NCBI GenBank assembly: GCA_965232285.1
Contig: CBDDPL010000004.1
Span: forward strand, 4,650,001 to 4,714,000
Reading direction: 5' to 3'
DNA: 64,000 nt
DNA from: Denitrobaculum sp965232285
GTDB taxonomy: Bacteria > Pseudomonadota > Alphaproteobacteria > Kiloniellales > Kiloniellaceae
Shown here piece after piece: positions 8,981 through 17,455 of the stretch. A program made the position numbers and the translations under genes. Each line of letters opens with the position of its first letter. Positions within the stretch are counted from its first letter, which is position 1. A model generated the notes under the pieces. The model made no database searches. It saw only the letters and a program-made list of their open reading frames with translations, and was not told the DNA's origin.

Positions 8981-9403
8981 CTAGGGCTGTTCCCAGGGCA
9001 GGCCAGCCGCTTTCCAGCCATCGGTGTTGCCCCGATGCCGCTCCGCGTCATGCGGACCTTCGAAGCCACCAAGCACGTTGTAGCAGTTGGCATAGCCCGC
9101 GGCGGTCATCGCCGCGGCGGAGGACATAGAGCGTACGCCCGAACGGCAGAGCATCAGGATCTTCGCGTCCGGCTCCACCCCGTGGCGCGCCACCTCCTCG
9201 ACGAAGTTCCCGTTGACCTGCATAGCCGGGAAAGTCTGCCAGCAGACCCGGATCAGGTTCTTACCGAGACCCGCGAGCGCCGGCGTCCCGACGAACATCC
9301 ACTCAGGTTCGGTCCGCACATCGACCAGCACGGCCTTGGGATCATTCTCCAAGAGCTCCCAGGCCTGTTGAACCGTTACGTCACCCGCGTACTGGCCGTT
9401 CAT
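8981..9403 (-). CDS. Rhodanese-like domain protein
   Basis: 140 residues, a single rhodanese domain. It begins with the typical VQQAWELLENDPKAVLVDVR, and the catalytic cysteine sits in the loop LMLCRSGVRS. Such proteins carry sulfane sulfur as a persulfide. CAGGAGA lies in front of the ATG. It is directly upstream of the SAM-II leader of metZ in the same direction, which fits a role in sulfur supply, though co-transcription is not required because the riboswitch terminator lies between them. Confidence 0.88.
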   Translation of the reverse strand: MNGQYAGDVTVQQAWELLENDPKAVLVDVRTEPEWMFVGTPALAGLGKNLIRVCWQTFPAMQVNGNFVEEVARHGVEPDAKILMLCRSGVRSMSSAAAMTAAGYANCYNVLGGFEGPHDAERHRGNTDGWKAAGLPWEQP

Positions 9404-9655
9404 AGCGCTTTCTCCTGCAGCCTCTGCGCGCCCGGCGACGGCTGAAAGATGCCATCAGCCTTCGCGGCAGATCATCGTGGGTCATCATGCAGATGTGGTC
9501 TTGCCACGCAAGAGCGAAGGATGGCGAAACAGTGCCGAAATCAGCGGCCTGAAGCACCGGGTTTTAATGAAATGTAAAGCATTGAAGCCCAATGATACTG
9601 CGGTGTTGAGCCTTTCCAAGGGCTCCGAAAAGACTTACCTGGGGAGGGTGCGCTC

Positions 9656-10687
9656 ATGAGCGATATCAGTGAACTCCGCCTTCGCGTCGACGCCGCGGAA
9701 GAACGTTTCGAATCGGTCGGCGACCAGCAGCGACAGTACGGCGCCCGGCTGCTCAGCCTGATGAATGCGGTCGAGGGCGGCCTCAGCCGGAAACAAGCGG
9801 CTCTCGAGGAATGCACCGCGGAGCTCGAACGGGTGACCGCGGAGAACGAGCAGCTCCGGGGCATGCTGCAATCCCTGCTGCAGGCGGTCGAGTCCAACGG
9901 TGAAGATCAGCTTGACGACACCATGAACAGCCTGGACGCCATGGTCACAGCCCTCACCGGCGGCGCGGCCGGCGCCGTGGAGGCACAGCCGGAAGAGACG
10001 GCCGCCAGCGGCAGCGAAGCGGTTCTCGTAGAAGACGACGAGGAAGTCGATACAAACCTGGCCGAGATCCGGGAAGCCGAGACCGGGGAACCCGAGACTG
10101 GGGAAGAGGCACCAGCAGAGGCCTTGGTAGCAGCAGAGGCGCAGGAGAATCCCGTCGAGGATGCCGCCCCGCTCGAAGAAGCCGACACGGCTGAGGTCGA
10201 ACCGGAGACTGCGACCGAGGTAGAGGCTGCCGAGGATCAGGCAGAAGAGCTCGAAGTCGCCGCCGAAGCCCCCGAGCCCGAGACCTCGGAAGTCGATGCC
10301 GCGGACGGCGTTGCGGACGCAGATACCGCAGAGGCCGGTGGCGGCGATCTTGAACCAGAAGAAACCGCTTCCGAGATACCCGCCGCAGAAGCGGATGAAG
10401 TCACCGCAGAGGCCTCTGAAGACAGTGCACCCCAGGAGGCCCAAGAGCCCGAGCCCCAGGAAACTGTAGCGGAAGAACCTGAACCCACGGCCTCCCGCTC
10501 GCCGGTCGGCGATATCATCGCGCGCATCAGTGAAAAGACGAAAGATTTCCCGAGCGAGGAAGTCGTGATGGACAGCCTGGCGAAGATCGAGGCCGGTGTT
10601 CTGGCCAGCGAAGGTGAGACCCCGACGCTGGACAGTGAATTCGATGAAGCGGATTACATCGATCCGACCGCGGCGGCAGCTTCATGA
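9656..10687 (+). CDS. Acidic Ala/Glu-rich protein with N-terminal coiled coil
   Basis: 343 residues, not recognised. Residues 1-90 are heptad-rich and predicted coiled coil (RVDAAEERF..., LEECTAELERVTAENEQLRG). Residues about 105-280 are a strongly acidic low-complexity stretch of Glu, Ala, Pro and Asp repeats. The last 60 residues (VGDIIARISEKTKDF onward) look folded again. There is no signal peptide or membrane segment. GGGGAGGG lies 9 bases before the ATG, so expression looks efficient. A cytoplasmic scaffold or polar organiser is possible, but this is only inference from composition. Confidence 0.7.
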   Translation: MSDISELRLRVDAAEERFESVGDQQRQYGARLLSLMNAVEGGLSRKQAALEECTAELERVTAENEQLRGMLQSLLQAVESNGEDQLDDTMNSLDAMVTALTGGAAGAVEAQPEETAASGSEAVLVEDDEEVDTNLAEIREAETGEPETGEEAPAEALVAAEAQENPVEDAAPLEEADTAEVEPETATEVEAAEDQAEELEVAAEAPEPETSEVDAADGVADADTAEAGGGDLEPEETASEIPAAEADEVTAEASEDSAPQEAQEPEPQETVAEEPEPTASRSPVGDIIARISEKTKDFPSEEVVMDSLAKIEAGVLASEGETPTLDSEFDEADYIDPTAAAAS

Positions 10688-10806
10688 GGCTCGCCGAGAG
10701 CTATGACTGTGTTCACAAAAACACAACATCTAGCAAAGGCGATCCAGCCACATACAAGACTTGACAAGCTTATCAAGAAGTGGCGCAGTGAATCCATTGG
10801 TGCAAC

Positions 10807-10823
10807 AGAGAAAGGAGGTGATC
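10807..10823 (+). promoter_or_regulatory. Perfect extended Shine-Dalgarno
   Basis: AGAAAGGAGGTGATC is fully complementary to the expected 3' end of 16S rRNA over 15 bases. It is centred about 8 bases before an ATG at 10826. This length of match is much greater than at any other start in the window. Confidence 0.75.
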
Positions 10824-10825
10824 AG

Positions 10826-10894
10826 ATGTCTAACCTTATGGTGAGGCCCAGTGCCGCAAAGACTTTGATCACGTCCCTTGGGGCGAAGAGCTGA
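10826..10894 (+). CDS. 22-residue small ORF behind a perfect Shine-Dalgarno
   Basis: The ORF encodes MSNLMVRPSAAKTLITSLGAKS. It starts at the ideal distance from the 15-base anti-Shine-Dalgarno match and ends before a strong hairpin (10974-11021). A longer in-frame reading from 10703 would bury the ribosome site inside the coding region and is less likely. No known family is recognised. It might be a small protein or a leader peptide. The near-palindrome CTTGACAAGCTTATCAAG at 10760-10777 lies upstream and may be an operator. Confidence 0.5.
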   Translation: MSNLMVRPSAAKTLITSLGAKS

Positions 10895-10973
10895 AGTCAC
10901 TGGTACCGGGTTCGCCGAATGGCAGATTGACAGGCTGAAACAACGCCGCAATCTCACCTAACGGTACGAAACT

Positions 10974-11021
10974 GACCGCCGATCCTCACGGGAGCTTCCC
11001 GGCCCGGTTCGGCGGTCTTTC
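10974..11021 (+). terminator. Hairpin terminator
   Basis: GACCGCCGA pairs with TCGGCGGTC (9 bp, perfect), with an inner CGGGA/TCCCG hairpin in the loop, followed by TTTCT. It closes the transcript of the small ORF. Confidence 0.6.
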
Positions 11022-11114
11022 TATTGCGAAAGCCAATGAAAGCCTGCGGCTCTTTGTCCTTGGTTCTTCCGGCCTGAAATAGCTAAACTGCACGATCTTT
11101 CTTTCGGATATCGA

Positions 11115-11498
11115 ATGCTTCCTCGTCGCCTCATCGCTGTCCTGGCGCTTTGCTGTTTCGCGGTTACCTCTGCGATGCCGGGCTTTGCTGCGATCCTGCC
11201 GGCGGGCGACGGAACCATTTCGATCGTCATCTGCTCCCCCGACGGTTTCAAAACCATCGAAGTGGAGGACGAAGACGGCAGCTCTTCGGACGAGACCCAA
11301 CATCTCTGCGACGTCTGCCAGATCCATTGTGGCACCGGCCCCATCGTCCAGTTACACGGCTGGAGCTTTCCCCAGCAGCAGGGCCAGCAACAGATGGCGC
11401 GGCCAGCCGATTCGCGGACCCCATTGCTGCTGGCCGTCACCCCAAGGCTGCCGCGCGGCCCACCCCAAAGCGTTCCCGGACGTTCGCACCCGTCCTGA
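11115..11498 (+). CDS. DUF2946-like secreted protein
   Basis: 127 residues with a signal peptide (RRLIAVLALCCFAVTSAMPGFA). It then has ISIVICSPDGFKTIEVE and a Cys/His cluster HLCDVCQIHCG, the layout of DUF2946 proteins, which are usually found beside copper genes. The C-terminal third is Pro/Gln-rich. The copper chaperone gene follows after 161 bases in the same direction, which supports a link to periplasmic copper. Function is not established. Confidence 0.6.
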   Translation: MLPRRLIAVLALCCFAVTSAMPGFAAILPAGDGTISIVICSPDGFKTIEVEDEDGSSSDETQHLCDVCQIHCGTGPIVQLHGWSFPQQQGQQQMARPADSRTPLLLAVTPRLPRGPPQSVPGRSHPS

Positions 11499-11659
11499 GA
11501 CCGTCGGGAGCCCTCCGCCGGCTCGCTCGGGGTGACGATTAAACTTCAAAGCAAAATCAGGTTTCCGCCAGTGACGTCCAATAGACGGCGGGAAACCAAA
11601 TGACCCTATGACTTACTCCGGCCGCCCTTCGATTCCCGCGGCCGCCTAGGAGATCAGAC

Positions 11660-12229
11660 ATGTTGACTCTGCGAGTGCTTACGACAGCCGTTTTTACAGG
11701 AGCCCTGGCGTTAAGCGTCATAAACCCGAATTCTTTCGCGCCCGTCACCCCTGCGGGAGCCCACGAATTCAAGAAGGGCTCCCTGATGATCGATCATCCC
11801 TTCGCCCGGGCCAATATTCCCGAACGCCCGGCCGCCGCCTACGCCAAGATCATGAATATGGGCAGCGAGGACGACCGCCTTGTCGCCGCAAGTTCGCCCG
11901 CCGCCGGACGGGTAGAGTTGCACACCCATCTCATGGAAAACGGCATTGCCCGCATGCGCCCGGTCGAGGCCATCGAGGTGCCTGCAGGCGGCACTGCTGA
12001 ACTCAAGCCGGGCGGCGATCACGTCATGCTCTTCGACCTCGTGGAACCCCTCAAGAAGGGTGACAAGTTTCCCATGACCCTCACCTTCGAGAAAGCCGGC
12101 GCGGTAGAAGTCACCGTCAATGTCGAGGCCCTGGGTACCAGCGGCCAGAAACACGGAGACCATGGAGATCATAGTGGCCACGGCGATCACAGCGGTCACG
12201 GCGACCATGGCAAGACCAAATCCAACTGA
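11660..12229 (+). CDS. PCu(A)C periplasmic copper chaperone
   Basis: 189 residues. After a signal peptide ending near GAHEF the protein shows the DUF461/PCuAC fold: SLMIDHPFARANIPERPAAA, then HTHLMENGIARMR and GGDHVMLFDL, which supply the H-M-H-M Cu(I) ligands. It delivers copper to the CuA site of cytochrome oxidase. The last 35 residues are a His/Asp/Gly repeat (GDHSGHGDHSGHGDHG), an extra metal-binding tail. AGGAG precedes the ATG, and a strong terminator follows at 12254. Confidence 0.9.
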   Translation: MLTLRVLTTAVFTGALALSVINPNSFAPVTPAGAHEFKKGSLMIDHPFARANIPERPAAAYAKIMNMGSEDDRLVAASSPAAGRVELHTHLMENGIARMRPVEAIEVPAGGTAELKPGGDHVMLFDLVEPLKKGDKFPMTLTFEKAGAVEVTVNVEALGTSGQKHGDHGDHSGHGDHSGHGDHGKTKSN

Positions 12230-12253
12230 TCCTCTTGCAGGTCACCAATCCCA

Positions 12254-12286
12254 GAAAGGGCGGTTCGGAAGAGCCGCCCTTTTTTA
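12254..12286 (+). terminator. Intrinsic terminator
   Basis: AAAGGGCGG and CCGCCCTTT (9 bp) around a 10-base loop, followed by six T. It ends the copper chaperone transcript. Confidence 0.9.
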
Positions 12287-12374
12287 CGCGATCCTCCAGG
12301 ACACCAGGCGCAGACCGGACATGGTTCTGCAACAATAGGCCTTGTCAGAGTTTCGAATCTTCATATCATGCTGC

Positions 12375-12565
12375 GCGATGGTTCCGCCGGATCGAACGAA
12401 ATGGCGGATTAAAAGGGAACCCGGTGCGCCGTACCCATCAGGGAGCAAATCCGGGGCTGTACCCGCAACTGTGAGCGATAGGGACTGCTCATGAGGCCAC
12501 TGGGGATCACCCTGGGAAGGCGAGCAGAAGGATCCCGGTAACCGCGAGCCAGAAGACCTGCCAGA
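12375..12565 (+). promoter_or_regulatory. Cobalamin (AdoCbl) riboswitch
   Basis: The conserved blocks are all present in order: AAAAGGGAACCCGGTGCG, AATCCGGGGCTGTACCCGCA, ACTGTGAGCG, GGCCACTGG, CTGGGAAGGCG and the final GAGCCAGAAGACCTGCC. It ends about 48 bases before a small ORF and controls the metal ABC transporter operon. A GGGG...CCCC hairpin just before the AAGGAAG ribosome site (about 12584-12600) suggests translational control. Confidence 0.95.
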
Positions 12566-12613
12566 CACTTTGAAACCTTTTGCCGGGGCGGGTGTCCCCA
12601 AGGAAGATGTCAA

Positions 12614-12751
12614 TGAGTCTGCAAAGCCTGCCGGCCAAAAACCGTTCCGAATTCAATCTCACCTCCGCCAGCACGCTCGACCATCTGATCGCCGTCGGCA
12701 TCGCCTGCGCGGGCCTCTGGGCCATCATCGCTGCGACCTTCGGCGTTTAAC
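12614..12751 (+). CDS. Small single-helix membrane protein, first gene of the B12-controlled operon
   Basis: 45 residues. The first 24 are polar; residues about 25-44 (LIAVGIACAGLWAIIAATFG) form one membrane helix. AAGGAAG lies 6 bases before this ATG; an ATG at 12608 is too close to it. The ORF is directly after the cobalamin riboswitch and 14 bases before the ABC ATPase gene. Small partner proteins such as CbtB occur in B12-controlled cobalt transporters, but the His motif of CbtB is missing, so I do not assign that name. Confidence 0.65.
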
Positions 12752-12765
12752 GCCGTCTTAGAGCC

Positions 12766-13527
12766 ATGCCGCGATCTTTGCTGCTTTCGGCCGCCGGGCT
12801 CACGCTCGGTTACCGGGATGTGCCGGTTGTCAAAAACGTCGGGTTCGAGTTGGCCCACGGCGACGTGCTGGCCGTTGTCGGCCACAACGGATCAGGCAAA
12901 TCGACCCTGATCAAGACACTCCTGGGCGCCTTGTCACCTCTGGCCGGTGCGCTGCGCTGGCCGGCCGGGCGGCCGGAGACAATCGCCTATCTGGGGCAGC
13001 GGACGGAGTTCGACAGCCGTTTTCCCATACGGGTCCGCGATCTGGCGGCAATGGGCGCCTGGTCCGGCCTTGGGCTTCTCGGCCGTGTCGACGACGCCTG
13101 CCGGGCCCGGATTGACGCTGCGCTGGAGCGCACCGGCACCGCCGGAATCGCCGACATGCAACTACACAAGCTTTCGGCCGGGCAACTGCAGCGGGCGCTC
13201 TTCGCCCGCACCATGGTCCAGGACGCCCCTTTGATTCTGCTGGACGAGCCCTTTACCGCGGTCGATCAGACGACGGAAGCGGCGCTCCTGGAGCTGATCA
13301 ATAGCTGGGCCGATGAAGGACGTGCCGTGATCCTGGTGCTGCACGACCTCTCCGCGGTTCTGCAGCACTGCAATTCGGCGCTGCTGCTCGGCGACGGCCG
13401 CGCGCTTTTCGGCGAGCCGAAGGAAACACTGACGCCGCGCAACCTGGTCGGTCACGGCTACATGTCTCAAAGCCAGGCAAGCTGGATCGAAAGCATGTAC
13501 GCGCAACAGGAGAGCGACCGTGTTTGA
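12766..13527 (+). CDS. Metal ABC transporter, ATP-binding protein (ZnuC/MntB type)
   Basis: 253 residues. Walker A is GHNGSGKST (about 44-52), the signature is LSAGQLQRALFAR (an LSAGQ variant of LSGGQ), and Walker B is LILLDEPFTAVD, followed by the H-loop in VLHDLS. It powers uptake through the permease encoded next, whose start overlaps this gene by 8 bases. The family normally imports Zn or Mn. The cobalamin riboswitch in front of the operon suggests cobalt, or another metal linked to B12 status. Confidence 0.9.
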   Translation: MPRSLLLSAAGLTLGYRDVPVVKNVGFELAHGDVLAVVGHNGSGKSTLIKTLLGALSPLAGALRWPAGRPETIAYLGQRTEFDSRFPIRVRDLAAMGAWSGLGLLGRVDDACRARIDAALERTGTAGIADMQLHKLSAGQLQRALFARTMVQDAPLILLDEPFTAVDQTTEAALLELINSWADEGRAVILVLHDLSAVLQHCNSALLLGDGRALFGEPKETLTPRNLVGHGYMSQSQASWIESMYAQQESDRV

Positions 13528-14431
13528 GTGGCTCGACTACAGCTTCATGATCCGGGCCCTGACCGCGACCACGGTCCTGAGCTTTTCCGTTGCGCCGATC
13601 GGCGCCTTTCTGGTGCTCAGGCGCCTGTCGTTGGCCGGCGAAGCTATGGCCCACGCCATCGTGCCCGGCATCGTCATCGCCTTCGTGGTCGCCGGGCTGT
13701 CGGTTGCCTCCATGATCGTCGGCGGCCTGACCGCCGGGATCGCGGTCGCGGCACTGACCAGCCTCCTGGCACGCATGACCATCATCCGCGAGGACGCAAG
13801 CCTGGCATCGCTCTACCTGATCGCGCTTGCACTCGGCATCTTCATCCTCTCGGCGGCCGGCTCGGCGGTGCCCTTGAAGAGCTTTCTCTTCGGTTCGATC
13901 CTGGGTATCGACGACGAGACCCTGATCCTGATCGGCGCCACCGCGACCATTACTCTGGTCAGCTTCGCCCTGATCCTCCGGCCGCTCATTATCAACACCA
14001 TCGATCCTGTGTTCCATGAAAGCCAGTCCAAACGCCCCGGCCTGGTCACCCAGTGGTTCATGTTTCTGGTCGTGCTCAATCTCCTGGGCGCCTTCAAGGC
14101 CCTCGGAACGCTGATGGCTGTCGGCTTGATGATCCTGCCAGCGACCGCGGCGCGCTATTGGGTCTCAACCATCACCAGCTACCTGATCCTGACCTTCGTC
14201 TTCGCGCTCTTGAGCTGCTGGATCGGGCTGATCGTCTCTTTCTATTTGCCGGATGTGCCCTCGGGCCCGGCCATCGTGCTGGTGGCGGCGGTCTTCTTCG
14301 CCATCAGCCTGGTTTTCGCCCCGCAGGGATTCCACGCGGGACATCGCCTCAACCCCTTCCGCCGCGGACTCCAGGCGGCGACCCCGACCAACCTCGACAA
14401 AGGAGAAAAAGCCTGTGAAGAAACTCTTTAG
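13520..14431 (+). CDS. Metal ABC transporter, permease (ABC-3 family)
   Basis: 303 residues with eight or nine hydrophobic segments. The hallmark LRRLSLAGEAMAHAIVPG (about residues 33-50) is the conserved ABC-3/ZnuB segment. It starts at GTG 13520 inside the end of the ATPase gene and overlaps the start of the binding-protein gene by 17 bases, so the three are translationally coupled. It forms the inner-membrane channel for a divalent metal. Confidence 0.9.
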   Translation: MFEWLDYSFMIRALTATTVLSFSVAPIGAFLVLRRLSLAGEAMAHAIVPGIVIAFVVAGLSVASMIVGGLTAGIAVAALTSLLARMTIIREDASLASLYLIALALGIFILSAAGSAVPLKSFLFGSILGIDDETLILIGATATITLVSFALILRPLIINTIDPVFHESQSKRPGLVTQWFMFLVVLNLLGAFKALGTLMAVGLMILPATAARYWVSTITSYLILTFVFALLSCWIGLIVSFYLPDVPSGPAIVLVAAVFFAISLVFAPQGFHAGHRLNPFRRGLQAATPTNLDKGEKACEETL

Positions 14432-15296
14432 TGCCCTGCTCATCGCGGGCCTTGCCGCGACCGCCCTGCCGGCAGCGGCGGCGGAAAAAGTTAAAGTCGT
14501 CGCCAGCTTCTCCATTCTCGGAGACATGGTCCGCCAGGTGACCGGCGATCTGGCCGAAGTCACGACCATCGTAGGTCCGGACGCCGATGCCCACGTCTAC
14601 ACGCCCAACGCCAGAGACGCGATCGCCGTGACGAACGCCGATGTCATCTTCGTCAATGGCCTGGGCTTCGAAACCTGGTCCCAGACCCTGATCGAAACCT
14701 CAGGGACCAAGGCAAAGGTCCTCGTCGCCACCGAGGGTGTAACGCCCCTGAAGGTCGAGGGTGAAACGGATCCGCACGCCTGGAACGCACTGACCAACGG
14801 CCAGATCTACGTTGCCAACATAGCCAAGGGCATGGCGAGCGCCGACCCGAAGAATGCGGCGACGTATCAGGCCAATGCCAAGGCTTACAGCGAGAAGCTC
14901 TCCGCGCTGCACAGTCACGCCCTCAGCGAATTCAAGAAGTTGCCGGCTGACCGCCGCACGGTCGTGACCGCGCACGATGCCTTCGGCTACCTGGCGAACG
15001 CCTACGATCTGACCTTCCTGGCCCCTGTCGGCATCGACACCGAGGCCGAACCCTCAGCCAAGGATCTCGCTACGCTGATCGACCATCTCAAAAAAGAGGG
15101 CGCCGGTGCGCTCTTCGTCGAGAACATCACCAGCCCGGCGCTGGTGCAGCAGATCGAGCGCGAAACCGGTCTCAAGATCGGCGGACGGCTGTTCTCCGAT
15201 GCGCTTTCGGAGCGCGGCGGCCCGGCCACCAGCTACGAGGCCATGTTCCAGCATAACCTGGACGTCATCATCCAGGCGCTCAGCATCCAGTCGTAG
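14415..15296 (+). CDS. Metal ABC transporter, periplasmic binding protein (cluster A-I, ZnuA-like)
   Basis: 293 residues, GTG start behind AAAGGAG. The signal peptide ends at AAAAE. Metal ligands can be read as His in DADAHVY, His in ETDPHAW, His in VVTAHDAFGYL and Asp in LFSDALS. His at the third position resembles zinc rather than manganese binders, which have Glu. The His-rich loop of ZnuA is absent. Cobalamin riboswitch control makes cobalt a serious candidate. A strong terminator follows. Confidence 0.88.
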   Translation: MKKLFSALLIAGLAATALPAAAAEKVKVVASFSILGDMVRQVTGDLAEVTTIVGPDADAHVYTPNARDAIAVTNADVIFVNGLGFETWSQTLIETSGTKAKVLVATEGVTPLKVEGETDPHAWNALTNGQIYVANIAKGMASADPKNAATYQANAKAYSEKLSALHSHALSEFKKLPADRRTVVTAHDAFGYLANAYDLTFLAPVGIDTEAEPSAKDLATLIDHLKKEGAGALFVENITSPALVQQIERETGLKIGGRLFSDALSERGGPATSYEAMFQHNLDVIIQALSIQS

Positions 15297-15320
15297 TCTG
15301 CCGCCTGGCAGCGAAACGAA

Positions 15321-15350
15321 ACCCCCGGCAAAAGCCGGGGGTTTTTGTTT
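15321..15350 (+). terminator. Intrinsic terminator of the metal transporter operon
   Basis: ACCCCCGGC, loop AAAA, GCCGGGGGT, then a T-run: a perfect 9-bp stem. Confidence 0.93.
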
Positions 15351-15373
15351 TGGAGAAACTCGCAGACACCATC

Positions 15374-17455
15374 TTAATCCAGGCCGTAGACCCTCAGCAG
15401 AAAGCCGTAGACCAGCGCCACTTCCTTCAGACGGTCGAAGCGGCCCGACGCCCCGGCATGCCCGGCATCCATGTTGGTGCGCAGGAGCAGCAGGTTCGAA
15501 TCCGTCTTGAGCTCGCGTAACCGCGCCACCCATTTGGCCGGCTCCCAGTAGGTCACGCGAGGGTCCGTCAGGCCCGCCGTCGCCAGAATGTGCGGATAAT
15601 CCTTGGCTTCCACATTGTCATAGGGCGAGTAGGAAGCGATGTAGTCGTAGGCCTCGGCATTGGCGATGGGGTTGCCCCACTCCGGCCATTCCGGCGGCGT
15701 CAGCGGCAGCGTATCGTCGCACATGGTGTTGAGCACGTCCACGAAGGGCACCTCGCCCACCACCGCCTTGAGCAGCTCCGGCCGCATGTTGGCCACCGCG
15801 CCCACCAGCATACCGCCGGCGCTGCCGCCGTGGATGGCGATCTGCCCCGCTTTCGTATAGCCGCCCTCAATCAGGCCTTCGGCTGCCGCGACGAAGTCGA
15901 GGAAGGTGTTCTTCTTGGTCAGCAGTTTCCCGGCGCTGTACCAGCCGTAGCCCTTGTCCATCCCGCCGCGGATATGGGCGATGGCATAGACGAAGCCCCG
16001 ATCCACCAGACTGAGGCGATTGGTGGAGAAACTCGCCGGCATCGAGTGCCCATAGGAGCCGTAGCCGTACAGCAGCAGCGGCGCCGAACCATCAAGCTTC
16101 TGGTCTTTCCGATAGAGCAGGGACACCGGCACGACGGCACCATCGTGGCTCGCCACCGAGATACGCTCCGTGCGGTAATCAGCAGGATCATGACCGCTGG
16201 GCACCTCCTGCTCCTTGCGCAGCACCCGCTCCCGGCTCGCCATGTCGTAGTCATAGATGCGCAACGGCGTGGTCATGGAGCTGTAGGTGAAGCGCAGGAC
16301 AGTGGTCTCGAAGAGATATCCCGGGACGATTCCCAGATCATAGGCTCCTTCATCGAAGGCGATGGCGTGCTCGTCGCCGCTCTCCAGCTCGGTAATGACA
16401 ATACGCGGCAGTCCTTCGACCGTCTCCAGGCGTACCATATGGCCGGCAAAGAGCAGGATGTGCTTGATCAGCCGCCCTGGCTCGTGCGCAACCAGGTCCT
16501 GCCAGGAGGCCGGCGCGGTATCGTCCAGGGAACAGGTCGCGATCTTGAAGTCCTCGGCACCGTCGATATTGGTCAGGATATAGAAACGCTCGCCCCGATC
16601 CGCGATGTCGTACTCCACATCGGTCTGACGCGCCGCGATCAGCCGCGGCGCGGCGTCCGGCGACTCGGCGGGAATCACCCGGATTTCAGAGGTCGTATGG
16701 TCATGACTGGAAATGGCGACGAAGCGCCCGCTCTCGGTCTTGCCCACCCCCACAAAGAAACCGGGGTCTTCTTCCGCATAGACCAGGACATCGTCCTTCG
16801 GATCTTCGCCGAGCCGGTGGCGGCGGACTTCGCAGGGTCGATGGTTGTCGTCGAGAATGGTGTAGAAGATCGTGCTGCCGTCGGCGGACCAGGCCAGATC
16901 GCCCTGCGCGCTGCCGATTTCGTCCGGCAGCAACTCGCCGCTCTGCAGGTCCTTAATGCGGATCGTGGTGTACTCGGACCCGCTGAGGTCCACGGCATAG
17001 GCCAGCAGACGATGATCCGGACTGTGGCGGCAGGCGGCAATGCGGAAAAAGCTCGTCCCCTCGGCCATCACATTGCCGTTCAGCAGGATTTCTTCCTCAG
17101 CCTGCCCGCCGCCGTTGGCGCGCCGGCAGAAGATCGGATGCTGACCGCCTTCCTCGAAACGGCGGTAGTAGTCATAGGGGCCATCCGGCGACGGAACGCT
17201 GGAGTCATCCTCCTTGATCCGGCCCTTCATCTCCGCGAAGAGCGAATCCATCAGCGCCTTCTGAGGTTCGAGCACGGCCTCTGTGTAGGCGTTGTTGGCC
17301 TCCAGGTAGGCGCGGATATCGGGATCCAGTACCTCCGGCGTCCGCATCACCTTCTGCCAGTCCGGATCCTTCATCCAGGCGTATTCATCCAGGCGCTCCC
17401 GGCCATGCAGGCTGTGAGTCTGGGGTTGCTTGGGGGCGTCTGGCGGTGTCTGCAT
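15374..17455 (-). CDS. Oligopeptidase B (S9 prolyl oligopeptidase family)
   Basis: 693 residues, near full family length. An N-terminal seven-bladed propeller is followed by the alpha/beta hydrolase domain. The nucleophile Ser is in HGGSAGGMLVG (about 543), Asp in TAGLTDPRV (about 629) and His in MDAGHAGASGRF (about 664). Protease II cleaves short peptides after Arg/Lys in the cytoplasm. No signal peptide is seen. It converges on the metal transporter and its terminator. A long plus-strand frame over this gene is its shadow. Confidence 0.93.
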   Translation of the reverse strand: MQTPPDAPKQPQTHSLHGRERLDEYAWMKDPDWQKVMRTPEVLDPDIRAYLEANNAYTEAVLEPQKALMDSLFAEMKGRIKEDDSSVPSPDGPYDYYRRFEEGGQHPIFCRRANGGGQAEEEILLNGNVMAEGTSFFRIAACRHSPDHRLLAYAVDLSGSEYTTIRIKDLQSGELLPDEIGSAQGDLAWSADGSTIFYTILDDNHRPCEVRRHRLGEDPKDDVLVYAEEDPGFFVGVGKTESGRFVAISSHDHTTSEIRVIPAESPDAAPRLIAARQTDVEYDIADRGERFYILTNIDGAEDFKIATCSLDDTAPASWQDLVAHEPGRLIKHILLFAGHMVRLETVEGLPRIVITELESGDEHAIAFDEGAYDLGIVPGYLFETTVLRFTYSSMTTPLRIYDYDMASRERVLRKEQEVPSGHDPADYRTERISVASHDGAVVPVSLLYRKDQKLDGSAPLLLYGYGSYGHSMPASFSTNRLSLVDRGFVYAIAHIRGGMDKGYGWYSAGKLLTKKNTFLDFVAAAEGLIEGGYTKAGQIAIHGGSAGGMLVGAVANMRPELLKAVVGEVPFVDVLNTMCDDTLPLTPPEWPEWGNPIANAEAYDYIASYSPYDNVEAKDYPHILATAGLTDPRVTYWEPAKWVARLRELKTDSNLLLLRTNMDAGHAGASGRFDRLKEVALVYGFLLRVYGLD

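Noticed and set aside
7313..9445. 710-residue plus-strand open frame
   Set aside because: It lies over metZ, the riboswitch and the rhodanese gene on the other strand, has Arg/His-rich shadow composition and no family motif.
12614..12751. CbtB cobalt transporter subunit
   Set aside because: One helix is present, but the conserved C-terminal His motif of CbtB is missing.
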